A DNA stretch of 64,000 nucleotides from Methylophilus sp. (lineage in GTDB: Bacteria > Pseudomonadota > Gammaproteobacteria > Burkholderiales > Methylophilaceae). Position numbers and translations under genes: made by a program. Positions 10,927 to 22,687 of this stretch are shown here, in pieces. A model generated the notes under the pieces. That model was not told the DNA's origin and did no database searches. It saw only the letters and a program-made list of their open reading frames with translations. The DNA lies in assembly GCF_008015755.1 (NCBI RefSeq), contig NZ_SSGF01000006.1, positions 1 through 64,000 of the forward strand, written 5' to 3'. The first letter of the stretch is position 1; every line of letters begins with the position of its first letter.

Positions 10927-11421
10927 CTAATCTCTGAAATTACCGTATTTTAAAGGGAAATCGGTAATGTTTTTTTTCACAAAAGCAATCGCCTCTTGCA
11001 GCACATCGCGTTTGGCGCCATTCACACGCACCGTGTCACCCTGAATCGTCGCCTGCACCTTCATGCCGCTATCTTTAATCAGCTTGGTGATTTTTTTGGC
11101 CAGATCGCTATCAATGCCATCCTGCACGCGCAGATCCTGTTTCACCTTATTACCAGAGACCTTCTGCACATCCTTGTGTTCCAGACGTTTGGAAGACTCG
11201 GGCTCTTTCTTTTCCATGGATGGCAACAGAATATCTTTCACCTGATCCAATTGGAAATCATTATCACCAAACAGGGTGATGACTTTGTCTTTTTCGTTGA
11301 AATCAATTTTGGCCGACGTGCCCTTGAAGTCATACCGATTGGTGATCTGCTTGCTGGCAGCATCAATCGAGTTCTTCAAGTTCACCATATCGACTTCAGA
11401 CGTAATATCAAAGCTTGGCAT
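10927..11421 (-). CDS. YajQ family nucleotide-binding protein
   Basis: MPSFDITSEVDMVNLKNSIDAASKQITNRYDFKG. Confidence 0.94.
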   Translation of the reverse strand: MPSFDITSEVDMVNLKNSIDAASKQITNRYDFKGTSAKIDFNEKDKVITLFGDNDFQLDQVKDILLPSMEKKEPESSKRLEHKDVQKVSGNKVKQDLRVQDGIDSDLAKKITKLIKDSGMKVQATIQGDTVRVNGAKRDVLQEAIAFVKKNITDFPLKYGNFRD

Positions 11422-11542
11422 ATATACTCTCTCCTACACCAACTAGAAATTGCGCAGCTTGAGCAAGGCATACGCCCACAGGCAGTACATTAAGTACGAC
11501 AAGAGCGTATAACACCGCTCAAGCAAGCAAGTTTGGTTGGAC

Positions 11543-11854
11543 TTATTCGAAGTGGCAGACGTAGTCTACAGTTTCTAAAACCTCAATATCAAAACTGGAG
11601 TTACCAGGCACCGTAAACTTCTCGCCGCCTTTATAAGTGGTCCAGTTTTCTTCGTCTTTTTGACGTACCTTGCAGACACCGTCATTAATTTCCATCAGCT
11701 CAGGTGAGCCGGTGTTAAATGTCAGTGTGCTAGGGAAAATTACGCCCACGGTACAGCGCGTACCATTAGGGAACAATACGGTGTGGCTAACACATTTGCC
11801 ATCGAAATAAACGTTGGCTTTCTTTTTTACGCTGACATTATCAAATTGCGCCAT
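11543..11854 (-). CDS. ppnP: pyrimidine/purine nucleoside phosphorylase (PpnP/YaiE family)
   Basis: small cupin, [23 protein letters not shown]...[12 protein letters not shown]. Confidence 0.85.
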   Translation of the reverse strand: MAQFDNVSVKKKANVYFDGKCVSHTVLFPNGTRCTVGVIFPSTLTFNTGSPELMEINDGVCKVRQKDEENWTTYKGGEKFTVPGNSSFDIEVLETVDYVCHFE

Positions 11855-11954
11855 TTTAAATTCCTAATTAATTCCAGTTACTACAATCATAGTGACGACT
11901 ATATCTTAAAACCAGGCGGACGGCATGCACAGTCATTCGCCCGCGCAGCCAGTG

Positions 11955-13025
11955 TTACATAGCAGCGACGATCTGGTCACCCATTTCAGAGCAAGAAACT
12001 TTCTTCGTGCCCTCTTCATAGATGTCACCCGTGCGGTAGCCTGCAGCCAATACTTTTTTCACTGCGTTTTCAATGCGGGTTGCGGCTGCTTCGTTGTCAA
12101 AGCTGTAACGCAACATCATAGCCGCCGACAAGATGGTCGCAATCGGGTTCGCCAGGTTTTTACCTGCGATATCTGGTGCTGAGCCGTGTGATGGCTCGTA
12201 CAGGCCTTTTTTGCTTTCATTCAATGAGGCAGATGCCAGCATGCCGATAGAGCCAGTCAACATGGAAGCTTCGTCAGACAAGATGTCACCGAAGATGTTA
12301 CCGGTCACCATCACGTCAAATTGTTTTGGGTTGCGGATCAGCTGCATGGCAGCATTGTCGACATACATATGGCTCAGCTCCACTTCCGGGTACTCTTTCG
12401 CCACGTCAATGACGATTTCTTTCCAGAACTCGGTCGTTTCCAGCACGTTGGCTTTGTCGACAGAACACAGCTTCTTGCCGCGTTTCATGGCAATTTCAAA
12501 TGCCACATGCGCAATACGACGCACTTCAGGCTCGCTGTAAATCATAGTGTTAAAGCCTTCGCGTACGCCCTGCTCGTTGGTACGCATACCACGTGGCTGG
12601 CCAAAATACACGTCACCAGTCAATTCACGCACAATCATGATGTCTAGACCGGCAACTACTTCTGGTTTCAACGTTGAGGCATTTGCCAGCTCGGGGAACA
12701 GTACAGCCGGACGCAGGTTAGCGAACAAACCCAAATCCTTACGAATCGCCAGCAAGCCACGCTCAGGACGCAAAGGGCGATCCAGGGTGTCGTACTGCGG
12801 GCCGCCAACGGCACCTAATAATACGGCGTCCGCTTTGCGACAGATGTCCTGCGTGAACTCAGGATATGGATGACCGTATTGATCATACGCCTGGCCGCCC
12901 AGTGGCGCTTCCGTAAAGGTCATGTCCAGACCTTCTTTTTTCAATACTTCGAGCACGCGCAACGCTTGCGCAATAATTTCCGGGCCGATGCCATCACCAG
13001 GCAACACAGCGATATTTAACGCCAT
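11955..13025 (-). CDS. leuB: 3-isopropylmalate dehydrogenase
   Basis: [37 protein letters not shown]. Confidence 0.97.
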   Translation of the reverse strand: MALNIAVLPGDGIGPEIIAQALRVLEVLKKEGLDMTFTEAPLGGQAYDQYGHPYPEFTQDICRKADAVLLGAVGGPQYDTLDRPLRPERGLLAIRKDLGLFANLRPAVLFPELANASTLKPEVVAGLDIMIVRELTGDVYFGQPRGMRTNEQGVREGFNTMIYSEPEVRRIAHVAFEIAMKRGKKLCSVDKANVLETTEFWKEIVIDVAKEYPEVELSHMYVDNAAMQLIRNPKQFDVMVTGNIFGDILSDEASMLTGSIGMLASASLNESKKGLYEPSHGSAPDIAGKNLANPIATILSAAMMLRYSFDNEAAATRIENAVKKVLAAGYRTGDIYEEGTKKVSCSEMGDQIVAAM

Positions 13026-13078
13026 TGTAGAGTTCCTTTATTTTAAAACCCACGCCTATGCATGGGAGATTAATTCAA

Positions 13079-13717
13079 TTAAGCAAACAACCAAGGTTGT
13101 GCCGCTTGATGTTTTTGCTCAAAGGCTTTGATCGCGTCGGCATGCTGCAAGGTCAGGCCGATTTCGTCCAGGCCGTTGAGCAGGTTGTGCTTACGGGTGG
13201 GCGTAATATCAAAGCTGAATGACTGGCCAGACGGCGTGGTCACGACTTGCGCTTCCAAATCAACGTTCAGTGTGTAGCCTTCATTCGCCAAGCACTCTTT
13301 AAACAGGCTATCCACTTGTTCGGAAGAGGCCACAATCGGCAAAATGCCATTTTTGTAGCAGTTATTAAAGAAAATATCGGCAAAGCTAGGCGCAATGATC
13401 ACGCGGAAGCCTTGGTCCTCAATCGCCCATGGCGCGTGCTCACGGGAAGAGCCACAGCCGAAATTGTCACGTGCCAGCAATACTTGCGCGCCTTGGTAAC
13501 GCGGCTGGTTGAGAACAAAGTCCTTATTCAATGGGCGTGTGCTGCAATCCATGCCTGGCTCACCATAGTTGGTGTAACGCCACTCATCAAACAGATAAGG
13601 ACCAAAACCGGAGCGCTTGATGGACTTTAAAAACTGCTTGGGAATAATGGCGTCGGTATCGACGTTAGCGCGGTCAAGCGGACAAACCAGGCCATTTAAA
13701 GTAGTAAATGCTTTCAT
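13079..13717 (-). CDS. leuD: 3-isopropylmalate dehydratase small subunit
   Basis: [15 protein letters not shown]. Confidence 0.97.
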   Translation of the reverse strand: MKAFTTLNGLVCPLDRANVDTDAIIPKQFLKSIKRSGFGPYLFDEWRYTNYGEPGMDCSTRPLNKDFVLNQPRYQGAQVLLARDNFGCGSSREHAPWAIEDQGFRVIIAPSFADIFFNNCYKNGILPIVASSEQVDSLFKECLANEGYTLNVDLEAQVVTTPSGQSFSFDITPTRKHNLLNGLDEIGLTLQHADAIKAFEQKHQAAQPWLFA

Positions 13718-13729
13718 AGTGTTCTCCTC

Positions 13730-15136
13730 TTACGCGCTACGCACGTCCACAAAGTGACCGGCAATCGCAGCAGCAGCAGCCATTTCCGGGCTGACCAGGT
13801 GGGTACGACCACCCGGGCCCTGGCGGCCTTCAAAGTTACGGTTGGAGGTGGAAGCACAACGCTCACCTGGACTCAGGCGATCTGAATTCATGGCCAGGCA
13901 CATGGAACAGCCTGGTTCACGCCATTCAAAACCGGCTTCAATAAAAATCTTGTCCAAGCCTTCAGCCTCAGCCTGGCGCTTGACCTGGCCAGAGCCTGGC
14001 ACCACCATTGCCAGCTTGATATTGCTAGCGACTTTTTTGCCTTTGGCGACACCAGCCGCAGCGCGCAAGTCTTCAATACGTGAGTTCGTGCATGAGCCAA
14101 TAAAAATCTTATCCAGCTGAATTTGATCTAGCGGCGTATTTGCAGTCAGGCCCATATATTTCAAGGCATTTTCGATACTGGTACGCTTGGTCGCATCGGC
14201 TTCTTGTGCCGGATCAGGCACAGTAGAACCAATCGGCAGCACTTGCTCAGGCGACGTGCCCCAAGTCACTTGCGGGGCGATCTCTGCACCATTCAATACC
14301 ACTACCGTGTCAAATGTAGCGTCCGCTTCTGACTTCAGTGTGCTCCAGTAAGTCACGGCCTTGGTCCAGTTGTCGCCTTTAGGCGCATGCAGGCGGCCCT
14401 CAAGGTAAGCCGCTGTTTTCTCGTCCGGCGCCACCAGACCTGCGCGTGCACCGGCTTCAATCGCCATGTTACACAGCGTCATACGACCTTCCATGGACAA
14501 ACCACGAATCACTTCACCACCAAACTCAATGGCATAACCAGTACCGCCAGCGGTACCAATCTTGCCGATAATCGCCAGCGCGACGTCTTTCGCTGTCACG
14601 CCTTTCCCTAGTTGGCCATCTACGCTTACCAGCATGCTTTTAGACTTTTTAGCCACCAGCGTTTGTGTTGCTAAAACATGTTCGACTTCTGAGGTGCCAA
14701 TACCGTGCGCCAAGGCACCAAATGCACCATGGGTAGAGGTGTGGCTATCGCCGCAGACCACAGTCATGCCTGGCAGTGTGGTGCCATTTTCAGGCCCGAT
14801 GACATGAATAATGCCCTGGTCTTTGTTTTTAAACGGGAAATACACCAACGCACCAAACTCTTTAATGTTGTTATCAAGTGTTTCCACTTGCAGGCGAGAG
14901 ATCGGATCTTCAATGCCTTTATCCCAATCTTTGGTCGGTGTATTATGGTCTGGGTTAGCCACAATACTAGAATTACGCCAAGGCTTCCGGCCAGCCAGTC
15001 GCAGCCCTTCAAAAGCCTGTGGGCTGGTGACTTCGTGAACCAGGTGGCGGTCAATGTAAATCAAGCAGGTGCCATCTGCTTCTTCATGCACCACGTGCGA
15101 TTCCCACAATTTGTCGTACAGCGTTTTACCAGCCAT
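13730..15136 (-). CDS. leuC: 3-isopropylmalate dehydratase large subunit
   Basis: [42 protein letters not shown]. Confidence 0.97.
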   Translation of the reverse strand: MAGKTLYDKLWESHVVHEEADGTCLIYIDRHLVHEVTSPQAFEGLRLAGRKPWRNSSIVANPDHNTPTKDWDKGIEDPISRLQVETLDNNIKEFGALVYFPFKNKDQGIIHVIGPENGTTLPGMTVVCGDSHTSTHGAFGALAHGIGTSEVEHVLATQTLVAKKSKSMLVSVDGQLGKGVTAKDVALAIIGKIGTAGGTGYAIEFGGEVIRGLSMEGRMTLCNMAIEAGARAGLVAPDEKTAAYLEGRLHAPKGDNWTKAVTYWSTLKSEADATFDTVVVLNGAEIAPQVTWGTSPEQVLPIGSTVPDPAQEADATKRTSIENALKYMGLTANTPLDQIQLDKIFIGSCTNSRIEDLRAAAGVAKGKKVASNIKLAMVVPGSGQVKRQAEAEGLDKIFIEAGFEWREPGCSMCLAMNSDRLSPGERCASTSNRNFEGRQGPGGRTHLVSPEMAAAAAIAGHFVDVRSA

Positions 15137-15215
15137 GACAGTTCCTTTCTTACCACACAAATATTGATAAATCTTGCGCAGAATACCTAAGTTTTAATAC
15201 CCTTACAAGAAGATA

Positions 15216-15233
15216 GTTTATACTAGTATTAAC
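15216..15233. promoter_or_regulatory. palindromic operator candidate between leuC and MmyB-like regulator
   Basis: GTTTATACTAGTATTAAC, 8 of 9 base pairs symmetric, core ATACTAGTAT perfect. Confidence 0.5.
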
Positions 15234-15255
15234 ACTAACAGGATAAACAAATCAA

Positions 15256-16056
15256 ATGGATACGAGACGACAGGAACTCGCAGAATTTCTACAAGCCATG
15301 CGCCAGCGCGGCTCCCCGGAAGAATTCGGATTCCCGTCCGGTTCGCGCCGCCGCACACAAGGATTACGGCGTGAAGAAGTCGCACAACTGGCAAGCATCA
15401 GTGCCACCTGGTACACCTGGATTGAACAGGCTCGTGAAGTTAATGTCTCAGCTGAAGCGCTGGACAGGCTGGCAACCGCCTTGAAGTTGAGCAAGTCTGA
15501 GCGCAGCTATTTATTTGACATGGCAGACAGACGTGATCCACAAGCACATCAAAGTGAAGTCGACACAGCGCCGGAAACACTCGTTGCCATGCTCGACCAG
15601 ATGCTGATACCCGCCTATGTCATGGGGCGTACCTGGGACATTCTGGCCTGGAACCAGCCAGCAGGCAGATTGTTCACCGGCCTGCTGGATGTGCCGTGGC
15701 CGACGCCTCAGCGCCCTAACCTACTGCGATTTGTATTTACCAATCCGCAAGCCCGTCAGTTTGTGGTTAATTGGGAGATGCGTGCACGTCGACTGGTCGC
15801 AGAATTCCGTGCCGACTGCCGCTCAAGGTTAGAGGAACCTGAGGTCAAGCAACTGGTCAGTGAATTAAGTACCGCCAGCGTGGAATTTACCCAATTTTGG
15901 AAACAGCACGATGTACTGGAAAGACAGGGCGGACAACGTGAATTCCAACATCCAGTGGATGGATTGATTCACTTTCAGCAAGTTACCCTGAAGCCAGTAG
16001 AGCAAGAGCAACTGAAAATGGTACTTTTGCAACCAACAACTACAGCAATTCTGTGA
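15256..16056 (+). CDS. XRE-family HTH regulator with MmyB-like ligand-binding domain
   Basis: RELAEFLQAMRQRGSPEEFGFPSGSRRRTQGLRREEVAQLASISATWYTWIEQAR; PNLLRFVFTNPQAR. Confidence 0.9.
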   Translation: MDTRRQELAEFLQAMRQRGSPEEFGFPSGSRRRTQGLRREEVAQLASISATWYTWIEQAREVNVSAEALDRLATALKLSKSERSYLFDMADRRDPQAHQSEVDTAPETLVAMLDQMLIPAYVMGRTWDILAWNQPAGRLFTGLLDVPWPTPQRPNLLRFVFTNPQARQFVVNWEMRARRLVAEFRADCRSRLEEPEVKQLVSELSTASVEFTQFWKQHDVLERQGGQREFQHPVDGLIHFQQVTLKPVEQEQLKMVLLQPTTTAIL

Positions 16057-16093
16057 GAAAATGTTAACTAAAAATTAGACTGTTAACCATGTT

Positions 16094-16693
16094 ATGAAAA
16101 TTTATGCGCTCATATTCATCACCACCTTCAGCCTGCATGCAATCGCAGAGCCAGCTGGTGTAGAAACCTCTGCTCCAGACAGACTGACTGATCAAACTCC
16201 TCGCCCGGAAACGCATGACTCCTGGTACGGCATGCTTAAAAACCACCTGAAGGATGTATGGCAAAAATCAGATCAAACTGATTTATATGTGCCGCTCGTT
16301 ACTTATCACAACAGAAGCATGTATTCAAAAGAGAAAATCGACTCTTTTAATGAGCGGCCATGGGGCTTGGGTATCGGCAAATCATATCGAGATGCCAACA
16401 GCAATTGGGATGGCTATTATGTGATGGCATTTAAAGACTCGCATGATGACTGGGAGCCTATTATCGGTTACGGACACGTTAAGAACCTGCTCGGGCAGGC
16501 AAGTGGTTTAAACGCAGGGCTTGGATTGACTGCAGGTTTTACAGCAAGAAGTGACTACAACTACAAGCCACTGCCAGTACTACTGCCAATTGCAGCTGTC
16601 GGCTACGATAAAGTAATCCTTAACGCCACCTATGTACCTGGCACCAAGGGCAATGGCAATGTACTGTTTATGTGGTCAACCGTGGCGTTTTAA
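16094..16693 (+). CDS. pagP: lipid A palmitoyltransferase PagP-like outer membrane enzyme
   Basis: DLYVPLVTYHNRSMYSKEKIDSFNERPWGLGIGK..., C-terminal GNGNVLFMWSTVAF. Confidence 0.88.
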   Translation: MKIYALIFITTFSLHAIAEPAGVETSAPDRLTDQTPRPETHDSWYGMLKNHLKDVWQKSDQTDLYVPLVTYHNRSMYSKEKIDSFNERPWGLGIGKSYRDANSNWDGYYVMAFKDSHDDWEPIIGYGHVKNLLGQASGLNAGLGLTAGFTARSDYNYKPLPVLLPIAAVGYDKVILNATYVPGTKGNGNVLFMWSTVAF

Positions 16694-16711
16694 CGTGTGC
16701 TTTCTAATGAG

Positions 16712-18280
16712 TTAAACACGAATCAGCTTATACTCCAACGCATCCTTTAACGCCAGCCAGGACGCCTCAATAATGTCTGAGGACACGCCTATGGTGGTCC
16801 AATTGCTTTGCTGGTCTGTAGACTCAATCAGCACGCGCACTTTTGCCGCTGTGGCCTGATTGGAGTCCAGTACCCGCACTTTGTAATCGACCAGTTTAAT
16901 GTCTTTAATCACTGGGAAAAACTGCTCTAGTGCCAGACGCATGGCTTTATCGAGTGCATTCACCGGGCCATCGCCTTGCGCCGTCGCACTCGATGCCTGA
17001 TCATTGACGCAAATCTGAATCGTCGCTGTTGAGTTCTGGCCATCGACTGAGGGTTCATCAATATTGACGTTGTAGTGCTTGAGGCTGAAAAACGGCTCAA
17101 ACTTGCCTAATAGTTTTTGCATCAGCAGGTCAAATGAGCCTTCAGCATTTTCAAACTGGTAACCTTCATGCTCCAGCGCTTTCAACTGTTCCAATATATG
17201 CACTGCGGCCGCAGATTCTTTGGTCAGGCTAGGGTCAATCTGCTGCAACTTGCGCAAAATGGCACCACGACCGGCGACTTCGGACACCAGAATCTGCCGC
17301 TCGTTGCCTACCGTACCAGGATTGATATGCTCGTAGGATTTGGGGTTTTTATTCACGGCGTCAATATGCATACCGCCTTTGTGGGCAAATGCATCCTGCC
17401 CTACATACGGCGCCTTGTCATTAAAGGCAACGTTGGCGACTTCACTGACATACCTTGCGGCAGCGGTTAACTCAGACAACTGCGCCGATGAAATGCAATC
17501 AAAGCCCAGCTTTAACTGCACATTGGGGATGATAGACACCAGGTTTGCATTGCCGCAGCGCTCACCAATGCCATTGATTGTACCCTGCACCTGCGTTGCG
17601 CCTGCCTGCACTGCAGCGACCGAGTTTGCCACCGCCATTTCACAATCATTGTGGCAATGTATGCCGATTTGCACGGATGGGAACCGTTTAACCACTGTCT
17701 CGGTGATGGCCAATACTTCGTTCGGGAACGTGCCGCCGTTGGTATCACACAAGGCTAGCACATCCGCGCCAGCATCCACCGCCGCTTGCAAGGTTTGCAA
17801 CGCATAATCAGCGTTGTCTTTGTAGCCATCGTAAAAATGCTCTGCGTCAAACACCACTTCTTTGCCCTGCGCTTTTAAATAGGAAATGGTGTCACCTATC
17901 ATGGCCAGGTTTTCTGGCAAGGTCGTGCGCAGAATATCCGTGACCTGATAATCCCAGCTTTTGCCAAAAATCGCCACGGCTTGCGTGTTGGCAGACAGTA
18001 ATGACTGCAAGTTTTTATCTTCAGCCGCAGAAATACCGATACGACGCGTGCTGCCAAAAGCAATGATTTTGGCATGTTGCAACTGCAATTCGCCGACGCG
18101 GGCAAAGAACTCTAGGTCTTTAGGATTAGAGCCTGGATTACCTGCTTCGATATAGCCGATGCCCAACTGGTCCAGACGCTGGACCACCTTTAGTTTGTCT
18201 TCTACCGAAAAAGAAACCCCTTGCGCCTGCGCGCCATCACGCAGGGTGGAGTCATAGGCAATCACGCGTCGACTGGCCAT
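16712..18280 (-). CDS. cimA: citramalate synthase
   Basis: IAYDSTLRDGAQAQGVSFSVEDKLK; HMGL-like TIM barrel; C-terminal LeuA dimer/regulatory domain. Confidence 0.9.
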   Translation of the reverse strand: MASRRVIAYDSTLRDGAQAQGVSFSVEDKLKVVQRLDQLGIGYIEAGNPGSNPKDLEFFARVGELQLQHAKIIAFGSTRRIGISAAEDKNLQSLLSANTQAVAIFGKSWDYQVTDILRTTLPENLAMIGDTISYLKAQGKEVVFDAEHFYDGYKDNADYALQTLQAAVDAGADVLALCDTNGGTFPNEVLAITETVVKRFPSVQIGIHCHNDCEMAVANSVAAVQAGATQVQGTINGIGERCGNANLVSIIPNVQLKLGFDCISSAQLSELTAAARYVSEVANVAFNDKAPYVGQDAFAHKGGMHIDAVNKNPKSYEHINPGTVGNERQILVSEVAGRGAILRKLQQIDPSLTKESAAAVHILEQLKALEHEGYQFENAEGSFDLLMQKLLGKFEPFFSLKHYNVNIDEPSVDGQNSTATIQICVNDQASSATAQGDGPVNALDKAMRLALEQFFPVIKDIKLVDYKVRVLDSNQATAAKVRVLIESTDQQSNWTTIGVSSDIIEASWLALKDALEYKLIRV

Positions 18281-18285
18281 AAAAA

Positions 18286-19509
18286 TTATTTTTTACGGTT
18301 ATGCAGGTTTGCTGCGATGCGCATACGTAAGGCATTGAGTTTGATAAAGCCGCCAGCGTCTTTTTGATCGTAAGCGCCTTTATCGTCTTCAAACGTCGCA
18401 ATGGTCGAGTCAAACAATGAATCTGTCTTGCTGTCACGGCCAACCACTATCACATTGCCCTTATACAGCTTGACGCGCACCCAGCCATTCACGGTGGCTT
18501 GTGTATGATCGATCAGCGTTTGCAATGCTACGCGCTCCGGACTCCACCAGTAACCGTTGTAGATCAGGCTGGCGTAACGTGGCATCAAGTCATCTTTCAG
18601 ATGCGCCACTTCACGGTCTAATGTAATACTTTCAATCGCACGGTGTGCTTTGAGGATAATGGTGCCGCCTGGCGTTTCGTAGCAGCCGCGTGACTTCATG
18701 CCCACATAACGGTTTTCAACCAGGTCCAGGCGACCGACACCGTGTTTACCACCGATGCGGTTCAATTCAGCCAAAATCTCGTGCGCTTTCATGGATTTGC
18801 CATTCAAAGCCACAATGTCACCATTCTTGAACTCGATATCCAGGTACTCAGGCGCATCGGGTGCTTTTTCCGGTGACACAGTCCAGCGCCACATATCTTC
18901 TTCCGCTTCGGCAGACGGGTCTTCCAAATGTCGGCCTTCGTAAGAGATATGCAACAGGTTAGCATCCATAGAATATGGGCTACCGCCTTGCTTATGTTTC
19001 ATCTCAACTGGAATACCATGTTTTTCGGCATAAGCCAGCAGCTTTTCACGCGACAGCAAATCCCACTCGCGCCATGGAGCAATGATTTGGATATTTGGGT
19101 TCAGCGCATAAGCACCCAGCTCAAAACGTACCTGGTCGTTGCCTTTACCGGTGGCGCCGTGAGAAATCGCATCGGCCTTGGTCTCGTTGGCAATTTCAAT
19201 CAGCCGCTTGGCAATCAATGGACGTGCAATCGAGGTACCCAACAGGTATTCACCTTCATAAACCGTGTTGGCGCGGAACATTGGGAACACAAAGTCACGC
19301 ACAAACTCTTCACGCAGGTCATCAATGTAAATCTCGCTGACGCCAAATTTTTTGGCTTTTTCACGTGCTGGCTCCAACTCTTCACCTTGACCCAAGTCAG
19401 CGGTAAATGTCACCACTTCACATTGATAGGTATCTTGCAACCACTTCAAAATTACCGAGGTATCCAGGCCGCCGGAATAGGCCAATACCGCTTTTTTAAT
19501 ATCGCTCAT
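18286..19509 (-). CDS. argG: argininosuccinate synthase
   Basis: [18 protein letters not shown]. Confidence 0.97.
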   Translation of the reverse strand: MSDIKKAVLAYSGGLDTSVILKWLQDTYQCEVVTFTADLGQGEELEPAREKAKKFGVSEIYIDDLREEFVRDFVFPMFRANTVYEGEYLLGTSIARPLIAKRLIEIANETKADAISHGATGKGNDQVRFELGAYALNPNIQIIAPWREWDLLSREKLLAYAEKHGIPVEMKHKQGGSPYSMDANLLHISYEGRHLEDPSAEAEEDMWRWTVSPEKAPDAPEYLDIEFKNGDIVALNGKSMKAHEILAELNRIGGKHGVGRLDLVENRYVGMKSRGCYETPGGTIILKAHRAIESITLDREVAHLKDDLMPRYASLIYNGYWWSPERVALQTLIDHTQATVNGWVRVKLYKGNVIVVGRDSKTDSLFDSTIATFEDDKGAYDQKDAGGFIKLNALRMRIAANLHNRKK

Positions 19510-19547
19510 CTAAATTATCCCAAACTGAATTCATCAGGCCTGTGAAA

Positions 19548-20465
19548 TCAAGCCACTTTTCCTAACAACAAATATTCCATCAATGCTTTTTGCGTGTGCA
19601 ATCTGTTTTCTGCTTCATCCCAGACTACGCTTTGCGCGCCGTCAATCACCTCGGCAGACACTTCTTCGCCGCGGTGCGCTGGCAGGCAATGCATAAATAC
19701 CGCATCGGCTTTCGCCACTTTCATCATGTCAGCATCAACTTGCCAGTCGGCAAAATCTTTGCGACGCTCTTCGTTTTCGGCTTCAAAGCCCATCGAGGTC
19801 CACACATCTGTAGTCACCAGGTCTGCGCCACGAGCGGCTTCCATCGGGTCAGCAAACGACTCGAAGTGAGAAGTACCATACAAGTTGGCACGTTCAGGCT
19901 CAACTTCATAGCCAGGAGGCGTCGACACATGTACATTAAAGTCCAGCACCTCAGCGGCTTGCAGCCAGGTATTGCAGACATTATTACTATCGCCAATCCA
20001 GGCCACGGTTTTGCCTTGAATCGAACCACGGTGCTCGATAAAAGTAAAAATATCAGCCAGAATCTGGCACGGGTGATATTCATTGGTCAGACCATTAATC
20101 ACCGGCACACGCGAGTTTTGCGCAAAACGCTCGATAATGCTTTGCTCAAAAGTACGGATCATGACAATGTCGCTCATGCGTGAAATCACTTGCGCGGCAT
20201 CTTCAACCGGCTCACCGCGTCCCAATTGTGAGTCACGCGTATTAAGATAAATAGCTGAACCGCCTAGTTGCTGCATACCCGCCTCAAACGACAAACGAGT
20301 GCGCGTACTGGCTTTTTCAAAAATCATGACCAGCGTGCGATCCACCAGTGGCCAGTATTGTTTGTAGTCTTTAAACTGCGATTTGATCCACTTAGCACGC
20401 TCAAAGATGTGTTCGATCTCATCACGGGTCAGATCATTAAATTGCAGAAAATGTTTAATACTCAT
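19548..20465 (-). CDS. argF: ornithine carbamoyltransferase
   Basis: FEKASTRTRLSFEAGM; FMHCLPAHRGEEV. Confidence 0.97.
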   Translation of the reverse strand: MSIKHFLQFNDLTRDEIEHIFERAKWIKSQFKDYKQYWPLVDRTLVMIFEKASTRTRLSFEAGMQQLGGSAIYLNTRDSQLGRGEPVEDAAQVISRMSDIVMIRTFEQSIIERFAQNSRVPVINGLTNEYHPCQILADIFTFIEHRGSIQGKTVAWIGDSNNVCNTWLQAAEVLDFNVHVSTPPGYEVEPERANLYGTSHFESFADPMEAARGADLVTTDVWTSMGFEAENEERRKDFADWQVDADMMKVAKADAVFMHCLPAHRGEEVSAEVIDGAQSVVWDEAENRLHTQKALMEYLLLGKVA

Positions 20466-20487
20466 AATGTGTTGGGCGCTTGTTAAA

Positions 20488-21678
20488 TCAAGCACTTGCC
20501 TTTAAAAAATTCAATATCAGCGGCGTCAATCTGCTCACCAGTTCATCGGCCTCTTGTTTGCTCATCACCAGAGATGGCAACAAACGAATCACTTTTTCAG
20601 ACGTGACGTTGATCAGCAACTTGGCCGCCAGCGCCTGCTTGACCAGGTCTGCACAAGGTCTATCCAGCTCAATACCTATCATCATGCCCGCGTTGCGGAT
20701 GTTGATCACGCCCGGTTCACCTTTGAGCGCTGCAGTAAATTGTTCGCGGATATAGTCGCCGACCATCTGAGCATTTTCGCGAAGTTTCTCTTCTGTAATG
20801 ATCTCCAGCGTCGCCAAACCGGCTGCGGTCGCTAACGGGTTACCGCCGAAAGTAGAGCCGTGTTTACCTGGGGTAAATGTCTCTGCAGCGACGCCACGCG
20901 CCACACATGCACCAATCGGCACGCCTGAGCCGAGACCCTTGGCCAAAGTCATCACATCCGGCACGATGCCGGTATGCTGAAAAGCAAACCAAGTACCGGT
21001 TCTGGCGATACCAGATTGCACTTCGTCCAGCATCAGCAACCAGCCATTGGCATCACAAATTTCACGCAGGCCTTGCAAATAAGCCTTGAGACTGGCCGGA
21101 ATATGTATGCCGCCTTCACCTTGCACCGGCTCGACCAAAATAGCCACCACATTGTTTTTGTGTGAGGCAATGGTTTTCACCGCATCAATATCATCGAATG
21201 CCACACGCAAGAAACCACTCACCAGTGGCTCAAAGCCAGCTTGTACTTTGCGGTTACCAGTGGCAGACAAGGTTGCCATGGTTCTGCCGTGGAAGCTTTG
21301 ATCCATCACAATGATTTCAGGATGGTCTATGCCCTTGTTGTGGCCATACAACCTTGCCAGCTTGATGGCGGCCTCGTTGGCTTCACAGCCTGAGTTACAG
21401 AAGAACACGCGGTCCATGCCCGACAACTCAGCCAATTTATCGGCCAACGCAGATTGCTCGGCAATCTGATAGATATTAGACACATGGATCAGCTTGGCGA
21501 TTTGCGCATTGAGCGCTGCTACAAACTTTGGATGGGCATGACCCAATCCATTCACTGCGACACCTGACAGTGCATCCAGATAGCGATCACCGGCAGTATC
21601 TGTTAGCCATACGCCCTCGCCTTTGACAAAAGTCACAGGCTGCCTGCCATAGGTGTTCATTAAGTGTTCCGAATGCAT
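20488..21678 (-). CDS. argD: acetylornithine/succinylornithine aminotransferase
   Basis: FCNSGCEANEAAIKLAR; LDEVQSGIARTG. Confidence 0.95.
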   Translation of the reverse strand: MHSEHLMNTYGRQPVTFVKGEGVWLTDTAGDRYLDALSGVAVNGLGHAHPKFVAALNAQIAKLIHVSNIYQIAEQSALADKLAELSGMDRVFFCNSGCEANEAAIKLARLYGHNKGIDHPEIIVMDQSFHGRTMATLSATGNRKVQAGFEPLVSGFLRVAFDDIDAVKTIASHKNNVVAILVEPVQGEGGIHIPASLKAYLQGLREICDANGWLLMLDEVQSGIARTGTWFAFQHTGIVPDVMTLAKGLGSGVPIGACVARGVAAETFTPGKHGSTFGGNPLATAAGLATLEIITEEKLRENAQMVGDYIREQFTAALKGEPGVINIRNAGMMIGIELDRPCADLVKQALAAKLLINVTSEKVIRLLPSLVMSKQEADELVSRLTPLILNFLKASA

Positions 21679-21740
21679 TTCAAACCCTTTTTCAAAAAAC
21701 AAAAACGGCGGCTTAAGCCGCCGTAAACGTCTTAAAACCG

Positions 21741-22232
21741 TTAAAATCCTAATACTGCGCGATGACTCAAGCCATTAGCCATAAAAAACAGCATGGGCAA
21801 TGACAGTACCAGATTGGTTCGCGATGCCAGCATGGCGACGCGTCGCGCTTTGTTTTTGGCCGCATCATCCGCAGGCACAAAACCAAGAATTTTTTTCTGG
21901 TTAGGCCAAATCAGCACCCACACATTAAACAGCATCATGGTGCCCAACCAGGCCCCCACACCAATCAGTTCAAAGCCGTTGCGCAACGCAAAAGCATCAC
22001 TAAAATGCGGGCCTAATAAGGCCGCACCTGCTAACCAGGTGACCACTGCAGACCAGCGGAACCAGAGCAGTGCACGCGGCGCGATATGCTTGTTAATGCC
22101 TGCTGCCGTGCCATCAGCTGCAGCCGCTTTCAATCCGGCCATCTGTACCAGATTAAAGTAATACAGCAATCCGACCCAGGTAATGCCAGCCAGAAAGTGG
22201 ATCCATCTTGCCAGTGCAGGAAGCAGTTCCAT
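21741..22232 (-). CDS. membrane protein related to the urate hydroxylase PuuD family
   Basis: LPALARWIHFLAGITWVGLLYYFNLVQ, multiple TM segments. Confidence 0.7.
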   Translation of the reverse strand: MELLPALARWIHFLAGITWVGLLYYFNLVQMAGLKAAAADGTAAGINKHIAPRALLWFRWSAVVTWLAGAALLGPHFSDAFALRNGFELIGVGAWLGTMMLFNVWVLIWPNQKKILGFVPADDAAKNKARRVAMLASRTNLVLSLPMLFFMANGLSHRAVLGF

Positions 22233-22235
22233 GGA

Positions 22236-22340
22236 TTAGCCCCCAGCCACAATAAAATTCTTAAGAAAAAAAACCAGAGCCAGGGTTAATATCAACCCTG
22301 AAATGATGGACCCCGTTACAGATTCCAGCGGATTTTTCAT
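22236..22340 (-). CDS. small membrane protein (34 aa), hypothetical
   Basis: MKNPLESVTGSIISGLILTLALVFFLKNFIVAGG; single TM; directly upstream of the PuuD-like gene; absent from ORF track. Confidence 0.5.
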   Translation of the reverse strand: MKNPLESVTGSIISGLILTLALVFFLKNFIVAGG

Positions 22341-22687
22341 ACGCACCCCAATCATGTGTTCCACAATGAGCCCGACTATTGATAGCGTCTCGGGGAACAC
22401 CGACCGCACAGGACACCTGATTTACAACCCGATGATGCTTGCGAACTGTTCACCCTAACCTCAAGTCAGGATTCGTTTTTTTCTAGTTTTATAGCATTTC
22501 TGACGAATGCTAGAGATTACCGCAAAAGCCTTTTCTTGACAAGTTGGCGTCATCGCGATTGCAGTTGCTTTACAAGCAATTGAATGTCGCCCATGCAGCG
22601 TGTTTTTCGATTTATATTATAATGCGCGGCGGCATTATGATTGTGCGTTTGACATCCAGGCGCCTCAACACAGGGGAATCAAAAACC

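Noticed and set aside
16712-18280. leuA (2-isopropylmalate synthase) for the neighbouring leuCDB
   Set aside because: Sequence (IAYDSTLRDGAQAQGVSFSVEDKLKV) fits citramalate synthase CimA better
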